Positions 15,497 to 24,843 are shown, counted from the stretch's first letter. The stretch is 64,000 nt of DNA from Pseudomonas fluvialis (GCF_014207935.1 NZ_JACHLL010000001.1:868001-932000), one strand, 5' to 3'. Notes: a model not told the origin generated them from the letters alone. A program made the numbers and translations.

Positions 15497-15937
15497 TCAG
15501 CCACGCAGGGCGTATTGCTCAGCCATCAGCCGCGCGTCAAGCAGCGCATGGTGGGGAACCTGCGATTCCTCCAGCCCGGCCAGCAGGCCGCGAATTTCAC
15601 GGCTGACGATGCCGGGCGGCAGCGGCGCCGGGGCGAGCAGCTCCAGCAGCAGCGGCCAGTCCCAGGCCAGGGCATCGCTGATGATTTCCACCTCGGCATC
15701 GCCATCGAGAAAGCGCAGCAACGCGGTGCGCGCCTCTTCCCGCGACATCCCGCGAGCAGGCAGATCGAGCTGCGGCAGGACGATCTGCACGACAAACTCG
15801 GAGCAATCCTCCAGCGCCCAGCCTTCACCGAGTTCCACGTAGCACTCGGGGCCCGACGGGTCGACCAGCGCCAGACTGATCAGGCGCCGGTGCCGGCTGA
15901 GGGAGGTAAATTCGGTATCGAGAAACAGTCTGCGCAT
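15497..15937 (-). CDS. DEDDh 3'-5' exonuclease-like protein
   Basis: The 146-residue product from the ATG at 15937 begins MRRLFLDTEFTSL, the first DEDD motif (DxE). A middle aspartate sits in ALAWDWPLLLELL and the last motif is VPHHALLDARLM (H-x4-D), giving the DEDDh arrangement. It is small for the class, resembling the stand-alone exoribonuclease-like group in proteobacteria rather than RNase T or DnaQ. It would need two divalent metals and trim RNA or DNA 3' ends; the substrate is unknown. An ATG two codons upstream (15943) is an alternative. The VOC gene upstream on the same strand may share a transcript. Confidence 0.8.
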   Translation of the reverse strand: MRRLFLDTEFTSLSRHRRLISLALVDPSGPECYVELGEGWALEDCSEFVVQIVLPQLDLPARGMSREEARTALLRFLDGDAEVEIISDALAWDWPLLLELLAPAPLPPGIVSREIRGLLAGLEESQVPHHALLDARLMAEQYALRG

Positions 15938-15988
15938 GGGCATCCGGAGAAGGCGGGCGTGCACACTCAGGCACCCACCCAACGTGGG

Positions 15989-16357
15989 TTAGCCCATGTG
16001 GAAGAAGGCCAGCTTGTTGCCATCCAGATCGCGGAAGTAACCGGCGTAGAAGCCCGGCATGCGCTCGCCCGGCGCGCCCTCATCGCTGGCGCCCAGGCTG
16101 ATGGCCTTGGCGTAGAGCTTGTCCACGCCCTCGCGGGAGCCGCCGACCAGGGCGATCATGTTGCCGTTGCCGGCACTGGGCGCCTGCTTGTCGTACGGCG
16201 TGCACACGCCGAACATCGGCTGGCCCATACCGGTGCCGTAGAACGCGGCGCGGCCGACATCCATCACCAGCTTGCCGCCCATCTCGGCGAACAGTGCGCC
16301 GTAGAACGCCTTGGCCTTGTCCAGATCGGCGGTGCCGACCATTGCGTATCCGATCAT
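15989..16357 (-). CDS. VOC (glyoxalase/bleomycin resistance fold) family protein
   Basis: The 122-residue product has a single vicinal-oxygen-chelate module: MIGYAMVGTADLDKAKAFYGALF at the start, FGVCTPYDKQ in the middle and GFYAGYFRDLDGNKLAFFHMG at the end, each the usual strand-helix landmark. Members bind a metal with His/Glu and act as lyases, dioxygenases or binding proteins. Here the expected metal ligands are only partly visible (final His and the acidic positions), so the activity is open. Single-module members work as homodimers in the cytoplasm. The gene lies between the terminator at 16420-16440 and the exonuclease gene. Confidence 0.85.
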   Translation of the reverse strand: MIGYAMVGTADLDKAKAFYGALFAEMGGKLVMDVGRAAFYGTGMGQPMFGVCTPYDKQAPSAGNGNMIALVGGSREGVDKLYAKAISLGASDEGAPGERMPGFYAGYFRDLDGNKLAFFHMG

Positions 16358-16419
16358 CGTGCAGTCCTCGTGTGGTGGAGTGGCAGAGCGTTTGACTCTA
16401 GCAGAGAGCAGAAACGAAA

Positions 16420-16440
16420 AACCCGGGACAAGCCCGGGTT
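16420..16440 (-). terminator. Rho-independent terminator of the Tim44-like gene
   Basis: The stem AACCCGGG / CCCGGGTT closes a 5-base loop. On the minus strand it is followed by TTTTTCG. It lies beyond the 3' repeat element at 16462-16602, so that element is inside the transcript of the Tim44-like gene. Confidence 0.8.
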
Positions 16441-16461
16441 CTTCGTGGGGGAGTCAAACGT

Positions 16462-16602
16462 AGAACCTGTTCACGATCTCGCGAGCTAGAGCGAGACAAG
16501 GCAAAAACATCCGAAGAAGCGCAGTTTACGTGTGGTAAATGAGCATTCTGAGGCTGTTTTTAACGCGGTATCGCCGACGCGCAGCAGTCGTAGGCAGGTT
16601 CT
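16462..16602 (-). repeat. 3'-end interspersed element, copy 1 (141 bp, TIR-like ends)
   Basis: The ends are inverted repeats: AGAACCTG at 16462-16469 and CAGGTTCT at 16595-16602. On the minus strand the core is AATGCTCATTTACC, CACAC, GTAAACTGCGCTTC, a stem-loop. A GCTGCGC stretch lies upstream of the core and GCCTTGT...AGCTCGCGA downstream. Related cores and flanks occur at 35295-35404 and 39129-39250. The element begins in the stop codon of the Tim44-like gene and ends 22 bp before that gene's terminator, so it looks inserted into the 3' untranslated region. Confidence 0.8.
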
Positions 16603-17435
16603 CAGCCGTTCTGGCGAATACCGGCTACAAGCCATGGCTGATTGTCGCCCTGAGCGCGTTCCAGACGCCAGCTTTCGCTGAACGCTTCGCCCTGGTCGAA
16701 ACGCGAGGTCTTGGCCAAACCGCTGAAGGTCAGGGTGGCGATGGTCTTGTCGGCCTGATCGTCCAGACCGTCCAGCTGCACGTCCAGGTTATCGATATAG
16801 GTGGACTGGAAGCCGTCACCCAGATTGGCGCGCTCCTGGGTCAGGAAGGCGGTCATCTGCGGGGTGAAGAACTCGGCGATCTTGTCCATCTCGTTGGCGT
16901 CCCAGTGCTGCTGCAGGGCGAGGAAGTGCTCGCGGCCCTGCTCGATGAAACGCGCCTGATTGAACCAGGCCGGCGTTTGCAGCGGCGCACGCGCCACGCT
17001 GGCGCCGCCGAAGATCGGCGCGCCCGGGGCACTTTCGCGGGCATAAGGCGCACCACCAGCCATGGCCGGCTGGGCCTGGCGGCGACGGGAAGCGATCAGC
17101 TTGAAGATGACGAAGGCGATCAGGCCGAAGATCAGGATGTCGAAGATCTGCATGCCTTCGAAGCCATCACCCATGAACATCGAGGCGAGCAGGCCACCAG
17201 CGGCGATACCGGCCAGCGGGCCGAGCCAGCGCGAAGCGCCACTGGCCGGACGGGCAGCAGCGGCTGCAGTGCCAGCAGCTGGCGCCGGGGCGGCCTGCTG
17301 CTTGTTCATCTGGGTGGTCTGGTGGCTCGGCGCACTGCCGAAGCTCTTGCCGCCGCCCAGGCGCTTGGCGCTGGCATCGAGGCTGAGGGTCAGACCCAGG
17401 CACAGGGCCAGGGCGAGGCTGAGAAAGCGTTGCAT
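16602..17435 (-). CDS. Tim44-like domain membrane protein
   Basis: The 277-residue product starts at the ATG at 17435 (MQRFLSLALALCLGL), giving a signal peptide that ends near residue 24 (DASA); the frame to 17501 has no better start. A Gly/Ser/Gln/Ala-rich linker holds KRLGGGKSFG, then come two hydrophobic segments (about 72-90 and 98-116), then the Tim44-like domain (residues about 165-277; TPAWFNQARFIEQGREHFLALQQHWDANEMDKIAEFFTPQM). The family is common in proteobacteria, with a cone-shaped domain that may bind lipid or protein; a precise role is not known. It is monocistronic, with the repeat element directly after the stop. Confidence 0.85.
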   Translation of the reverse strand: MQRFLSLALALCLGLTLSLDASAKRLGGGKSFGSAPSHQTTQMNKQQAAPAPAAGTAAAAARPASGASRWLGPLAGIAAGGLLASMFMGDGFEGMQIFDILIFGLIAFVIFKLIASRRRQAQPAMAGGAPYARESAPGAPIFGGASVARAPLQTPAWFNQARFIEQGREHFLALQQHWDANEMDKIAEFFTPQMTAFLTQERANLGDGFQSTYIDNLDVQLDGLDDQADKTIATLTFSGLAKTSRFDQGEAFSESWRLERAQGDNQPWLVAGIRQNG

Positions 17436-17525
17436 GGTCGGCACTCTTGATAGGAAATCCACGCGCGCATGATGCCGGTCGGGGACCGTCAGGGCCAGCA
17501 AGAGAATGTTTCCGGATTTATGCCC

Positions 17526-18389
17526 TTACAGCTGGCGCGCCTTGAAGGTATCGCAGCGGCCGGGCAGACCCGAGTCGAAACCGCTGCGGAACCAGCGCAC
17601 CCGTTGCGCCGAGGTGCCGTGGGTAAAGGCGTCCGGCCGCACCTGACCACGGGCCTGGCGTTGCAGGTGGTCATCGCCGATGGCATTGGCGGCGTTCAGC
17701 GCCTCCTCCAGATCACCCGGTTCCAGCCACTGCAGACGCCGCTGGGCGTGGTGCGCCCAGACCCCGGCCAGGCAGTCGGCCTGCAGCTCCTGGCGCACCA
17801 GCAGGCCGTTGTCGCCTTCCAGACGCTCGCCACGCTGGCGGGCAGCACTGATTCTGGCCGAGACGCCGAGCAGCGTCTGCACGTGATGGCCGACCTCATG
17901 GGCGATCACATAGGCCTGGGCAAAGTCGCCGGCGGCGGCGAAGCGGGTTTCCAGTTCGCGGAAGAAGCCCAGGTCGAGATAGACCTGCCGATCGCCCGGG
18001 CAGTAGAACGGCCCTACGGCGGCATCGGCAAAGCCGCAGGCCGAGCGCACGCCGCCCTCGAACAGCACCAGTTTGGGTTCCTGGTAGGCCTTGCCGGCGG
18101 ACTGGAACAGAGCGTGCCAGGTGTCCTCGGTATCACCCAGCACGGCGCGGACGAACTCGCGCTGCGGATCATCTGCAGCAGGGCGCTGAGATGGCGCGCT
18201 GGAAGGCGGGGCCTGCAGCGCCTGGTTGGCCAGGTTGCCGAGTATCTGCAGCGGGTCCTGGCCCATCAGCAAACCCACCACCACGACCACCGCCACGCCG
18301 CCCAGGCTCAGGCGCTTGCCGCCGCCGAAGCGGCCGCCACCACGGGCATCCACCACATTGTCACTGCGTCGTCCCCGTTCCCAGCGCAT
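17526..18389 (-). CDS. ypfJ: YpfJ-family neutral zinc metallopeptidase
   Basis: The 287-residue product starts at the ATG at 18389 (MRWERGRRSDNVVDARG), the conserved opening of this family. One transmembrane helix follows (about 30-45), then SACGFADAAVGPFYCPGDRQVYLDL and the zinc-binding motif HEVGHH at 164-169. The third ligand region is in QELQADCLAGVWAH, and the C-terminus carries HGTSAQRVRWFRSGF. The active site probably faces the periplasm. Natural substrates of this family are unknown. It lies 90 bp upstream of the Tim44-like gene on the same strand, and uvrD precedes it. Confidence 0.9.
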   Translation of the reverse strand: MRWERGRRSDNVVDARGGGRFGGGKRLSLGGVAVVVVVGLLMGQDPLQILGNLANQALQAPPSSAPSQRPAADDPQREFVRAVLGDTEDTWHALFQSAGKAYQEPKLVLFEGGVRSACGFADAAVGPFYCPGDRQVYLDLGFFRELETRFAAAGDFAQAYVIAHEVGHHVQTLLGVSARISAARQRGERLEGDNGLLVRQELQADCLAGVWAHHAQRRLQWLEPGDLEEALNAANAIGDDHLQRQARGQVRPDAFTHGTSAQRVRWFRSGFDSGLPGRCDTFKARQL

Positions 18390-18467
18390 GGCCGTGCTCC
18401 CGCAAATCCTCAAGAGCCACAGTGTTGCCGGCCCGGTCGACGAACGCCAGTCGGATGAGCAGGACCG

Positions 18468-20651
18468 CTACAGGGCTTCCAGCTTGGCGTAGGCCAGCAT
18501 CAGCCACTTGCTGCCTTCGCCGTCAAAGTTGACCTGCACCCGCGCCTGGGCGGCGGAACCTTCGAAGTTGAGAATCACGCCCTCGCCGAACAGCGGGTGA
18601 TGCACGCGCTGGCCGAGGCTGAAGCCGGTGTCCGGCACTTCGGCGCCAGCGAACATCGAGCTGCCAGCCATGTTGCGCCCACCGCCGTAGGGACGGCTGA
18701 GGCTGTTGGACAGACGCACTTCGTGGATCAGCGCCGAGGGAATCTCGCGGACGAAACGCGACACCTTGTTGTAGGTCTCGCTGCCGTACAGACGACGGGT
18801 CTCGGCGTAGGTCATCACCAGCTTGTGCATGGCGCGGGTGATGCCGACGTAGGCCAGACGGCGCTCCTCCTCCAGACGACCGGACTCCTCCAGGCTCATC
18901 TTGTGCGGGAACAGCCCCTCCTCCATGCCGACCAGGAATACCAGCGGGAACTCCAGGCCCTTGGCGCTGTGCAGGGTCATCAGCTGCACGCTGTCCTCGA
19001 ACTCCTCGGCCTGGGTATCGCCGGATTCCAGCGCGGCATGGTCGAGGAAGGCCGCCAGCGGCGACACCGCATCGTCATCGAACTCGAAGGCACGGGCGGC
19101 GCTGACCAATTCCTGCAGGTTTTCCACCCGCGCCTGGCCCTTCTCGCCCTTCTCTTCCTTGTGGAAGGTGATCAGCCCGGTCTGCTCGATCACCGTCTGG
19201 GTCATCAGGTGCAGGGGGAAGTCCTGCACCTTGGCCGCCAGATTCTCGATCAGCTCGGCGAAGGCGCCCAAGGCACTGGCCGCACGGCCGGAAACGGCCT
19301 TGGTCGCCACCAGTTGTTGCAGCGCCCGCCACATGGAGGTGCCGGAGGCGCGGGCAGCTTCGCGCAGACCTTCAACTGTCTTCTCGCCGATGCCACGGGC
19401 CGGCACGTTGATCACCCGCTCCAGCGCCGCGTCGTCGTCGCGCAGGCGGATCAGGCGCAGGTAAGCCATGGCGTTCTTGATCTCGGCGCGCTCGAAGAAG
19501 CGCTGGCCACCGTAGATGCGGTAGGGAATCTTCTCGCGCAGCAGCGCTTCTTCAAGCACGCGCGATTGCGCGTTGGAGCGGTAGAGGATGGCGATCTCGC
19601 TGCGCTTGAGACCGTCCTTGCGCAGGGCGTCCTCGATTGATTCGACCACGTAGCGGGCTTCGTCATGCTCGTTGAAGGCGGCGTACAGGCCGATCGGCTC
19701 ACCGTCGCCACCCTCGGTCCACAGCTCCTTGCCCAGGCGCTCGCTGTTGTTGGCGATCACCGCGTTGGCGGCCTTGAGGATGCCGGCGGTGGAGCGGTAG
19801 TTCTGTTCCAGGCGGATGGTTTCCACCGGCGCGAAGTCATCGGCGAAGCGCTGGATATTCTCGATCCGCGCGCCGCGCCAGCCGTAGATCGACTGGTCGT
19901 CGTCGCCCACCACCATCAGGCTGTCGCCACCGGTGGCGAGGAACTTCAGCCAGGCGTACTGCACGGCGTTGGTGTCCTGGAACTCGTCCACCAGGATGTG
20001 GCGGAAGCGCCGCTGGTAGTGTTCGAGCAGGCCGGGGTTGTCGCGCCACAGCTCCAGCGAGCGCAGCAGCAGCTCGGCAAAATCGACCACACCGGCGCGG
20101 GCGCAGGCGGCCTCGTAGGCGGCGTAGATGCTGACCATGGTGGCGAGGAAGTGATCGCCCGAGGCCTGGATATTGTGCGGGCGCAGACCTTCGTCCTTCT
20201 GCCCGTTGATGAACCACTGAGCCTGGCGCGCCGGCCAGCGCTGCTCATCCAGGCCCAGCTCGCGGATCACTCGCTTGACCAGGCGCTGCTGGTCGTCAGA
20301 ATCGAGAATCTGGAAGCTTTCCGGCAGCTTGGCTTCCTGCCAGTGCGCCCGCAGCAGGCGATGGGCCAGGCCGTGGAAGGTGCCCACCCACATGCCCTGC
20401 GGGCTCATGCCGAGCATCTGTTCGATGCGCTGGCGCATCTCGGCCGCGGCCTTGTTGGTGAAAGTGACCGACAGCACGCTGTGCGGGGAGGCGCCCTCGA
20501 CCTGGATCAGCCAGGCGATGCGGTGCACCAGCACACGGGTCTTGCCCGAACCGGCGCCGGCCAGCACCAGCTGGCGGCCGAGCGGAGCCGCCACAGCCTG
20601 GCGTTGGGCGTCATTGAGAGAGTTCAGCAGGTAGGAGATATCGTCGCGCAT
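18468..20651 (-). CDS. uvrD: DNA helicase II UvrD
   Basis: The 727-residue product uses the ATG at 20651 (MRDDISYLLNSLNDAQRQAV); the frame continues to 20768 without a plausible start. All SF1A motifs are visible: LAGAGSGKTRVL (Walker A), VTFTNKAAAEM (Ia), LVDEFQDTN (II), GDDDQSIYGWRGA (III), EQNYRST (IV), LMTLHSAKGLEFPLVFLVGMEEG (V) and YVGITRAM (VI). The C-terminal VHHPLFGEGVILNFEG segment is the tudor-like tail of UvrD/PcrA. It unwinds DNA 3' to 5' in nucleotide excision and mismatch repair. Divergent from the EAL gene, a neighbour pair I also associate with P. aeruginosa. Confidence 0.97.
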   Translation of the reverse strand: MRDDISYLLNSLNDAQRQAVAAPLGRQLVLAGAGSGKTRVLVHRIAWLIQVEGASPHSVLSVTFTNKAAAEMRQRIEQMLGMSPQGMWVGTFHGLAHRLLRAHWQEAKLPESFQILDSDDQQRLVKRVIRELGLDEQRWPARQAQWFINGQKDEGLRPHNIQASGDHFLATMVSIYAAYEAACARAGVVDFAELLLRSLELWRDNPGLLEHYQRRFRHILVDEFQDTNAVQYAWLKFLATGGDSLMVVGDDDQSIYGWRGARIENIQRFADDFAPVETIRLEQNYRSTAGILKAANAVIANNSERLGKELWTEGGDGEPIGLYAAFNEHDEARYVVESIEDALRKDGLKRSEIAILYRSNAQSRVLEEALLREKIPYRIYGGQRFFERAEIKNAMAYLRLIRLRDDDAALERVINVPARGIGEKTVEGLREAARASGTSMWRALQQLVATKAVSGRAASALGAFAELIENLAAKVQDFPLHLMTQTVIEQTGLITFHKEEKGEKGQARVENLQELVSAARAFEFDDDAVSPLAAFLDHAALESGDTQAEEFEDSVQLMTLHSAKGLEFPLVFLVGMEEGLFPHKMSLEESGRLEEERRLAYVGITRAMHKLVMTYAETRRLYGSETYNKVSRFVREIPSALIHEVRLSNSLSRPYGGGRNMAGSSMFAGAEVPDTGFSLGQRVHHPLFGEGVILNFEGSAAQARVQVNFDGEGSKWLMLAYAKLEAL

Positions 20652-20852
20652 GGGCCGGCATTCTACGCGGATGCGCCGCGCGGCGCTGCCGCGGAAGAAA
20701 CTGCAGCTGGTCGGCTGAGTAAAACAATCAGGCTTTAGCCCATCAAAAGATGGGTGATCGCTTGTCACGGGGTGGACTTAATTCTTTGGCAACGCGTCTA
20801 GCTCGGGTATTCTCCGTCGACGCTCTAGGCAACCACTATAAGAATACCGCCT

Positions 20853-23732
20853 ATGTCTGCCACACCCAGCGCTGCAGTCACTGCGCCCAATCCGCTTGAA
20901 ACCCAAGCGGTGCGTGAGCATTTCGCCACCGATCTCGCCCTTGAGCGCACCCGCCTGCTCTACCAGGGCTCACAGATTCCCACCCTGTTCATGCTGCTCA
21001 ACGGCCTGGCCTGTTCCTGGCTGCTGTGGAATTCAGCCGACGCCTGGCTGCTCGGCGGCTGGCTGCTGTGGCTGGTGCTGCTGGCCGTGCTGCGCCTGGT
21101 ACAGGTGGCCTCGTTCAAGGACGCGCTGCCTTCGCAGCAGGCCGCACCGCACTGGCGCCGCAACTTCCACCTGGGCGCCATGGTATCCGGGGCCACCCTG
21201 GCCTTCGCCGTGATCATGCTGGTGCCCAGCCAGGCCTACCTGCAGCAGGCGCTGGTCTACGGACTGATCGCCGCCGCCGTGCTCTCCGCCTGCGTGGCCT
21301 ATGCAGTGAGCCTGCGCGCCTTCCTGGCCTTCGCCCTGCCCTGCCTGATGCCCTCGATCGTCTACCTGCTCAACAGCGACGCCGAGCTGCTGCGTGGCTG
21401 GGGCGTGCTCAGCCTGATCCTCAGCCTGGCAGTGATTGTGGTGGCCTGGCAGATCAGCCGCCTGGTGCAGCACAGCCTGCTGCGGCGCTTCCAGAACCAG
21501 GCGCTGATCGACAACCTAGAGCACGCCCGCCAGCAGGCCGAAGGGCTGAACCTGGAGCTGGCGCGCGAAGTGGAGCAGCGCCGGCGCGCCGAACGCGGCC
21601 TGCGCCAGGCCCACGACCAGCTGGAAATGCGCGTGGCCGAGCGCACCCTGGAGCTGGATGAAACCACCCACGAACTGAGCAAGAGCGAGGCACGCCTGTC
21701 CCTCGCCCTGGAGGCCAGCCACCTGGGCCTGTGGGACTGGAACCTGGTCACTGACGAAGTCCACCACAGCAATCTGCAGGAACTGTTCGGCCTCGGCCAG
21801 GACCAGGTTCGCGCCGTGCTCACCGACCTCAAGCCGCGCCTGCACCCGGATGATACCGGCCTGCTCAAGCGCGCCCTGGTCGCCCACCTCAAGGGCGACA
21901 GCGAAGGCTATGCGGTGGAATACCGCTTCCGCCACGCCGACGGCCGCTGGATCTGGATCGAGGACCGTGGCCGCGCGGTGGAGCGTGACGCCAATGGCGC
22001 GGTGATCCGCATGATCGGCACGCGCCGCGACATCAGCCTGCGCAAGCGCCTGCAGGAACAGCAGCAACTGGCCGCCACGGTATTCGAGGCCGCCAGCGAG
22101 GGCATCGTCATCCTCGACGCCGACTACCGCTTCCTCTCGGTCAACGACGCCTTCACCCGCGTCACCGGCTACCGCCAGGACGAAGTGCTGGAGCAGAGCG
22201 TGACCACCCTGGTCAGCAGCCGCGAGGCGCGCCGCCAATACGAACTGATCCGCCAGGAGCTGGAAAACCACTCGCACTGGCAGGGCGAACTGATCGAAAC
22301 ACGCAAGAACGGCGAGCTATACCCACAGTGGTTGCGCCTTGACGTGGTGCGCGACTCGCGTGGGGCCATCAGCCATATCGTCGGTTTCTTCGCCGACCTT
22401 TCGGCCCGCCGCGAAGCCGAGGAGCGCCTGCGCTACCTGTCGCACTACGACGAGCTGACCGGCCTGGCCAACCGCACCCTGTTCAAGGAGCGCCTGCATG
22501 AAGCCGCCCAGCGCGTGCGCCAGAACGGGCAGAGCCTGGCCCTGCTGCACATCGACCTGGACCGCTTCAAGCTGCTCAATGACAGCCTCGGCCATGAAGT
22601 GGCCGACCAGCTGCTGCGGCAGATGAGCCGGCGTCTGACCCAGGCCATCCCCGAGGCAGACACCCTCGCGCGCCTGTCCTCCGACGAATTCGCCGTGGTG
22701 CTCGACGACTACGGCAGCCTCTCCAGCCTGGCGCGTATCGCCAGCCGCCTGCTGGCCAAGCTGCGCACGCCGATGGAAGTCGGCGGCCACGAACTGGTGA
22801 TCAGTGCTTCCCTCGGTATCAGTCTGATGCCGGACAACGCCCGCGAAATCAGCGCACTGATCAGTCAGGCCAACATGGCCATGCAGCACGCCAAACATTT
22901 GGGGGGGAACACCTTCCAGTTCTTCACCGATAACCTGCAGGCCTGCACCCTGGAGCGGCTGCAACTGGAGAACCAGCTGCGCAAGGCGATCGGCGAGGGG
23001 CAACTGGAAGTGTACTACCAGCCCAAGCTGTGCCTGGCTGACGACAGCATCAATGCCGCCGAGGCGCTGGTGCGCTGGCAGCACCCACAGCTCGGCCTGG
23101 TACCACCGGCGGACTTCATCGGTCTGGCCGAGGAAACCGGACTGATCGGCGCCATCGGCGAGTTCGTGCTGCGCGAGGCCTGTCGCCAGGCGCGCGAGTG
23201 GCAGCGAGGCGGGCAGGCGGATATCCGCGTGTCGGTCAACCTGTCGATGCACCAGCTACGCCAGGGCAACCTGACCAGTCTGGTGCGTCAGGTGCTCGAC
23301 GAAACCGAACTGCCGGCCCGCCTGCTGGAGCTGGAGCTGACCGAGTCGCAACTGCTGGATAACGTGGAGAACGTCATCACCACCTTCCATCAGCTGCGCA
23401 CGCTGGGCGTGAAGCTGTCGATCGACGACTTCGGCACCGGCTACTCCTCGCTCAGCTACCTCAAGCGCTTCCCGGTGGACTACGTGAAGATCGACCAGTC
23501 GTTCATCCGCGACCTGTCGGTGGGCAGCGAAGACGCCGCGATTACCCGGGCGATCATCGCCATGGCCCATAGCCTGGAACTGCAGGTGGTGGCCGAGGGT
23601 GTGGAAACCGAAGCGCAGCTGGAGTACCTGAAAAGCCAGCGCTGCGACGAGGTGCAGGGATACCTGATCAGTCCTGCGGTGACCGCCACCGCCTTCGCCA
23701 AGCTTCTTGAGGAGCAGGTGGCGGTGCTGTAG
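20853..23732 (+). CDS. Membrane c-di-GMP phosphodiesterase: PAS-PAS, degenerate GGDEF, EAL
   Basis: The 959-residue product has about six N-terminal membrane spans (about 40-205), a coiled coil (215-275), two PAS domains with PAC-like ends (about 280-400 and 405-525), a GGDEF domain (about 540-700) and an EAL domain (about 715-955). The GGDEF signature is SSDEF at 609-613, so cyclase activity is doubtful; such domains often bind GTP and regulate the EAL. The EAL domain keeps EALVRW at 737-742, NLSMHQLRQ, ELTESQLLD, IDDFGTGYSSLSYLKRFPVDYVKID and VVAEGVETEAQ, so it should hydrolyse c-di-GMP. It probably senses a signal through the membrane and PAS regions and lowers c-di-GMP. The next gene starts 48 bp downstream. 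Confidence 0.93.
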   Translation: MSATPSAAVTAPNPLETQAVREHFATDLALERTRLLYQGSQIPTLFMLLNGLACSWLLWNSADAWLLGGWLLWLVLLAVLRLVQVASFKDALPSQQAAPHWRRNFHLGAMVSGATLAFAVIMLVPSQAYLQQALVYGLIAAAVLSACVAYAVSLRAFLAFALPCLMPSIVYLLNSDAELLRGWGVLSLILSLAVIVVAWQISRLVQHSLLRRFQNQALIDNLEHARQQAEGLNLELAREVEQRRRAERGLRQAHDQLEMRVAERTLELDETTHELSKSEARLSLALEASHLGLWDWNLVTDEVHHSNLQELFGLGQDQVRAVLTDLKPRLHPDDTGLLKRALVAHLKGDSEGYAVEYRFRHADGRWIWIEDRGRAVERDANGAVIRMIGTRRDISLRKRLQEQQQLAATVFEAASEGIVILDADYRFLSVNDAFTRVTGYRQDEVLEQSVTTLVSSREARRQYELIRQELENHSHWQGELIETRKNGELYPQWLRLDVVRDSRGAISHIVGFFADLSARREAEERLRYLSHYDELTGLANRTLFKERLHEAAQRVRQNGQSLALLHIDLDRFKLLNDSLGHEVADQLLRQMSRRLTQAIPEADTLARLSSDEFAVVLDDYGSLSSLARIASRLLAKLRTPMEVGGHELVISASLGISLMPDNAREISALISQANMAMQHAKHLGGNTFQFFTDNLQACTLERLQLENQLRKAIGEGQLEVYYQPKLCLADDSINAAEALVRWQHPQLGLVPPADFIGLAEETGLIGAIGEFVLREACRQAREWQRGGQADIRVSVNLSMHQLRQGNLTSLVRQVLDETELPARLLELELTESQLLDNVENVITTFHQLRTLGVKLSIDDFGTGYSSLSYLKRFPVDYVKIDQSFIRDLSVGSEDAAITRAIIAMAHSLELQVVAEGVETEAQLEYLKSQRCDEVQGYLISPAVTATAFAKLLEEQVAVL

Positions 23733-23780
23733 CGGCGATACCTGACGGACTGCTCGTTCATTGCGATTGAGGAGTGCGTC

Positions 23781-24452
23781 ATGTCCAAACCGCCAGCGTT
23801 GCCGCTGCGTCTGAAACTTGTCCTGGCTTCCCAGGGCATGGCCCCGCTGGCGGTCAAGGCCGCCGTGGTGCAGCAACTGGGTGCGCAGAACGCCGCCCTG
23901 CTCGCCCCGCACATGCCGCCGGGGCAACTCAAGGACCTGGTGCCGGAGCTGCCCAGCGCCTTTGTCGCCCAGGTCATCAGCCACCTGCAACCGGCCTGGA
24001 TTCTCGATACCTACCTGGCCTTGCCGGACAGCCTGCACCTGGCCGTGGCCCGCGAGCTGTGCATCCAGCACCTCTACCAGACGGCCGCCCAGTTCGCCGA
24101 ATGCCTGCCACCGGCGCGACTGCGCAACCTGATCTTCGGCCTGGAACCCGACCATGTGCTGCAGATCGCCCGCCATATCACCAACCTGCCACTGATCATC
24201 GAAAGCCTGCGCACCTTCTCCGCGGCCTTCCTCAGCAAGCTGGCCGATGCCGCCGTGCGCGACAACAACCCGGAGATTTCCCAGCAGGTGCTGGCCGGCC
24301 TCACCGTGCAGCGCCAGGCCGAAGTCTGCGCCGCGCTCAAGCCCACCACCCTCAAGGCCGTACTGCCGGGCCTGCTGGCGCAGAGCGGCGAAGCCCTGCG
24401 CGAACGCCTGCCAGAAAGACTGCAGCTGCAGTTTGCCGCCGAAGAAGTCTGA
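23781..24452 (+). CDS. Conserved helical protein downstream of the EAL gene
   Basis: The 223-residue product has no signal peptide or membrane span and is almost entirely predicted helix, rich in Leu, Ala and Gln. It shows repeated motifs of the type LKDLVPELPSAFVAQVISHLQP and LRNLIFGLEPDHVLQIARHITN about 30-40 residues apart, suggesting helical-repeat architecture. A GAGGAG-like site precedes the ATG at 23781. It lies 48 bp behind the c-di-GMP phosphodiesterase gene on the same strand, so co-expression and a partner role are plausible. I do not recognise a named family. Confidence 0.8.
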   Translation: MSKPPALPLRLKLVLASQGMAPLAVKAAVVQQLGAQNAALLAPHMPPGQLKDLVPELPSAFVAQVISHLQPAWILDTYLALPDSLHLAVARELCIQHLYQTAAQFAECLPPARLRNLIFGLEPDHVLQIARHITNLPLIIESLRTFSAAFLSKLADAAVRDNNPEISQQVLAGLTVQRQAEVCAALKPTTLKAVLPGLLAQSGEALRERLPERLQLQFAAEEV

Positions 24453-24455
24453 GTC

Positions 24456-24671
24456 TCAGTCGCGCCAGAAGGGCTTGCGCAACTCCTCCGCACGCGCGGC
24501 CAGGTCGATGCCGGCATCGCCCAGCAGGCGAGGATCGAGCTGGGCCAGTTGGCGGCGGGTGCGGATGTTCTGCTGCCAGTGCAGCAGACGGGCCAGCAGG
24601 CGCAGCGGCCAGCCGGGGCTAAGCAGGGACGGGCGGCTGGCTGGCAGGGTGTGCGGCAGGCTGCGCGACAT
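24456..24671 (-). CDS. Small DUF1127-type basic protein
   Basis: The 71-residue product has the compact Arg-rich DUF1127 (YjiS-like) signature at its C-terminus: WQQNIRTRRQLAQLDPRLLGDAGID, followed by ARAEELRKPFWRD. In other bacteria these small proteins bind RNA or affect phosphate and carbon metabolism; the role here is open. It starts 172 bp downstream of the patatin gene on the same strand and converges with the helical protein at 23781-24452, four bases apart. A GCAAGGAGATC ribosome site precedes the ATG. Confidence 0.85.
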   Translation of the reverse strand: MSRSLPHTLPASRPSLLSPGWPLRLLARLLHWQQNIRTRRQLAQLDPRLLGDAGIDLAARAEELRKPFWRD

Positions 24672-24843
24672 GGCGATCTCCTTGCGCGAAAGCGCGGGCT
24701 ATGGAGTGCCATGATCGGGCCGCGGCGAGCGACGCGGCAGAGACAGCCGACTGAAACAGTAGCGCAGCAGTCGCCACGAATAAGCCACTGTACTGCCCGA
24801 GTCAGCCACCAACTGTTTTCCCGGGAGCGCAGAGCGACCCGCG

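Noticed and set aside
15832..15845. GTTCCACGTAGCAC as a second parS
   Set aside because: Two mismatches to the consensus and located inside the exonuclease coding region; weaker than the site at 48506, so not called.
16462..16602. Insertion sequence remnant with transposase
   Set aside because: Only 141 bp, with no coding potential; called a repeat element instead.
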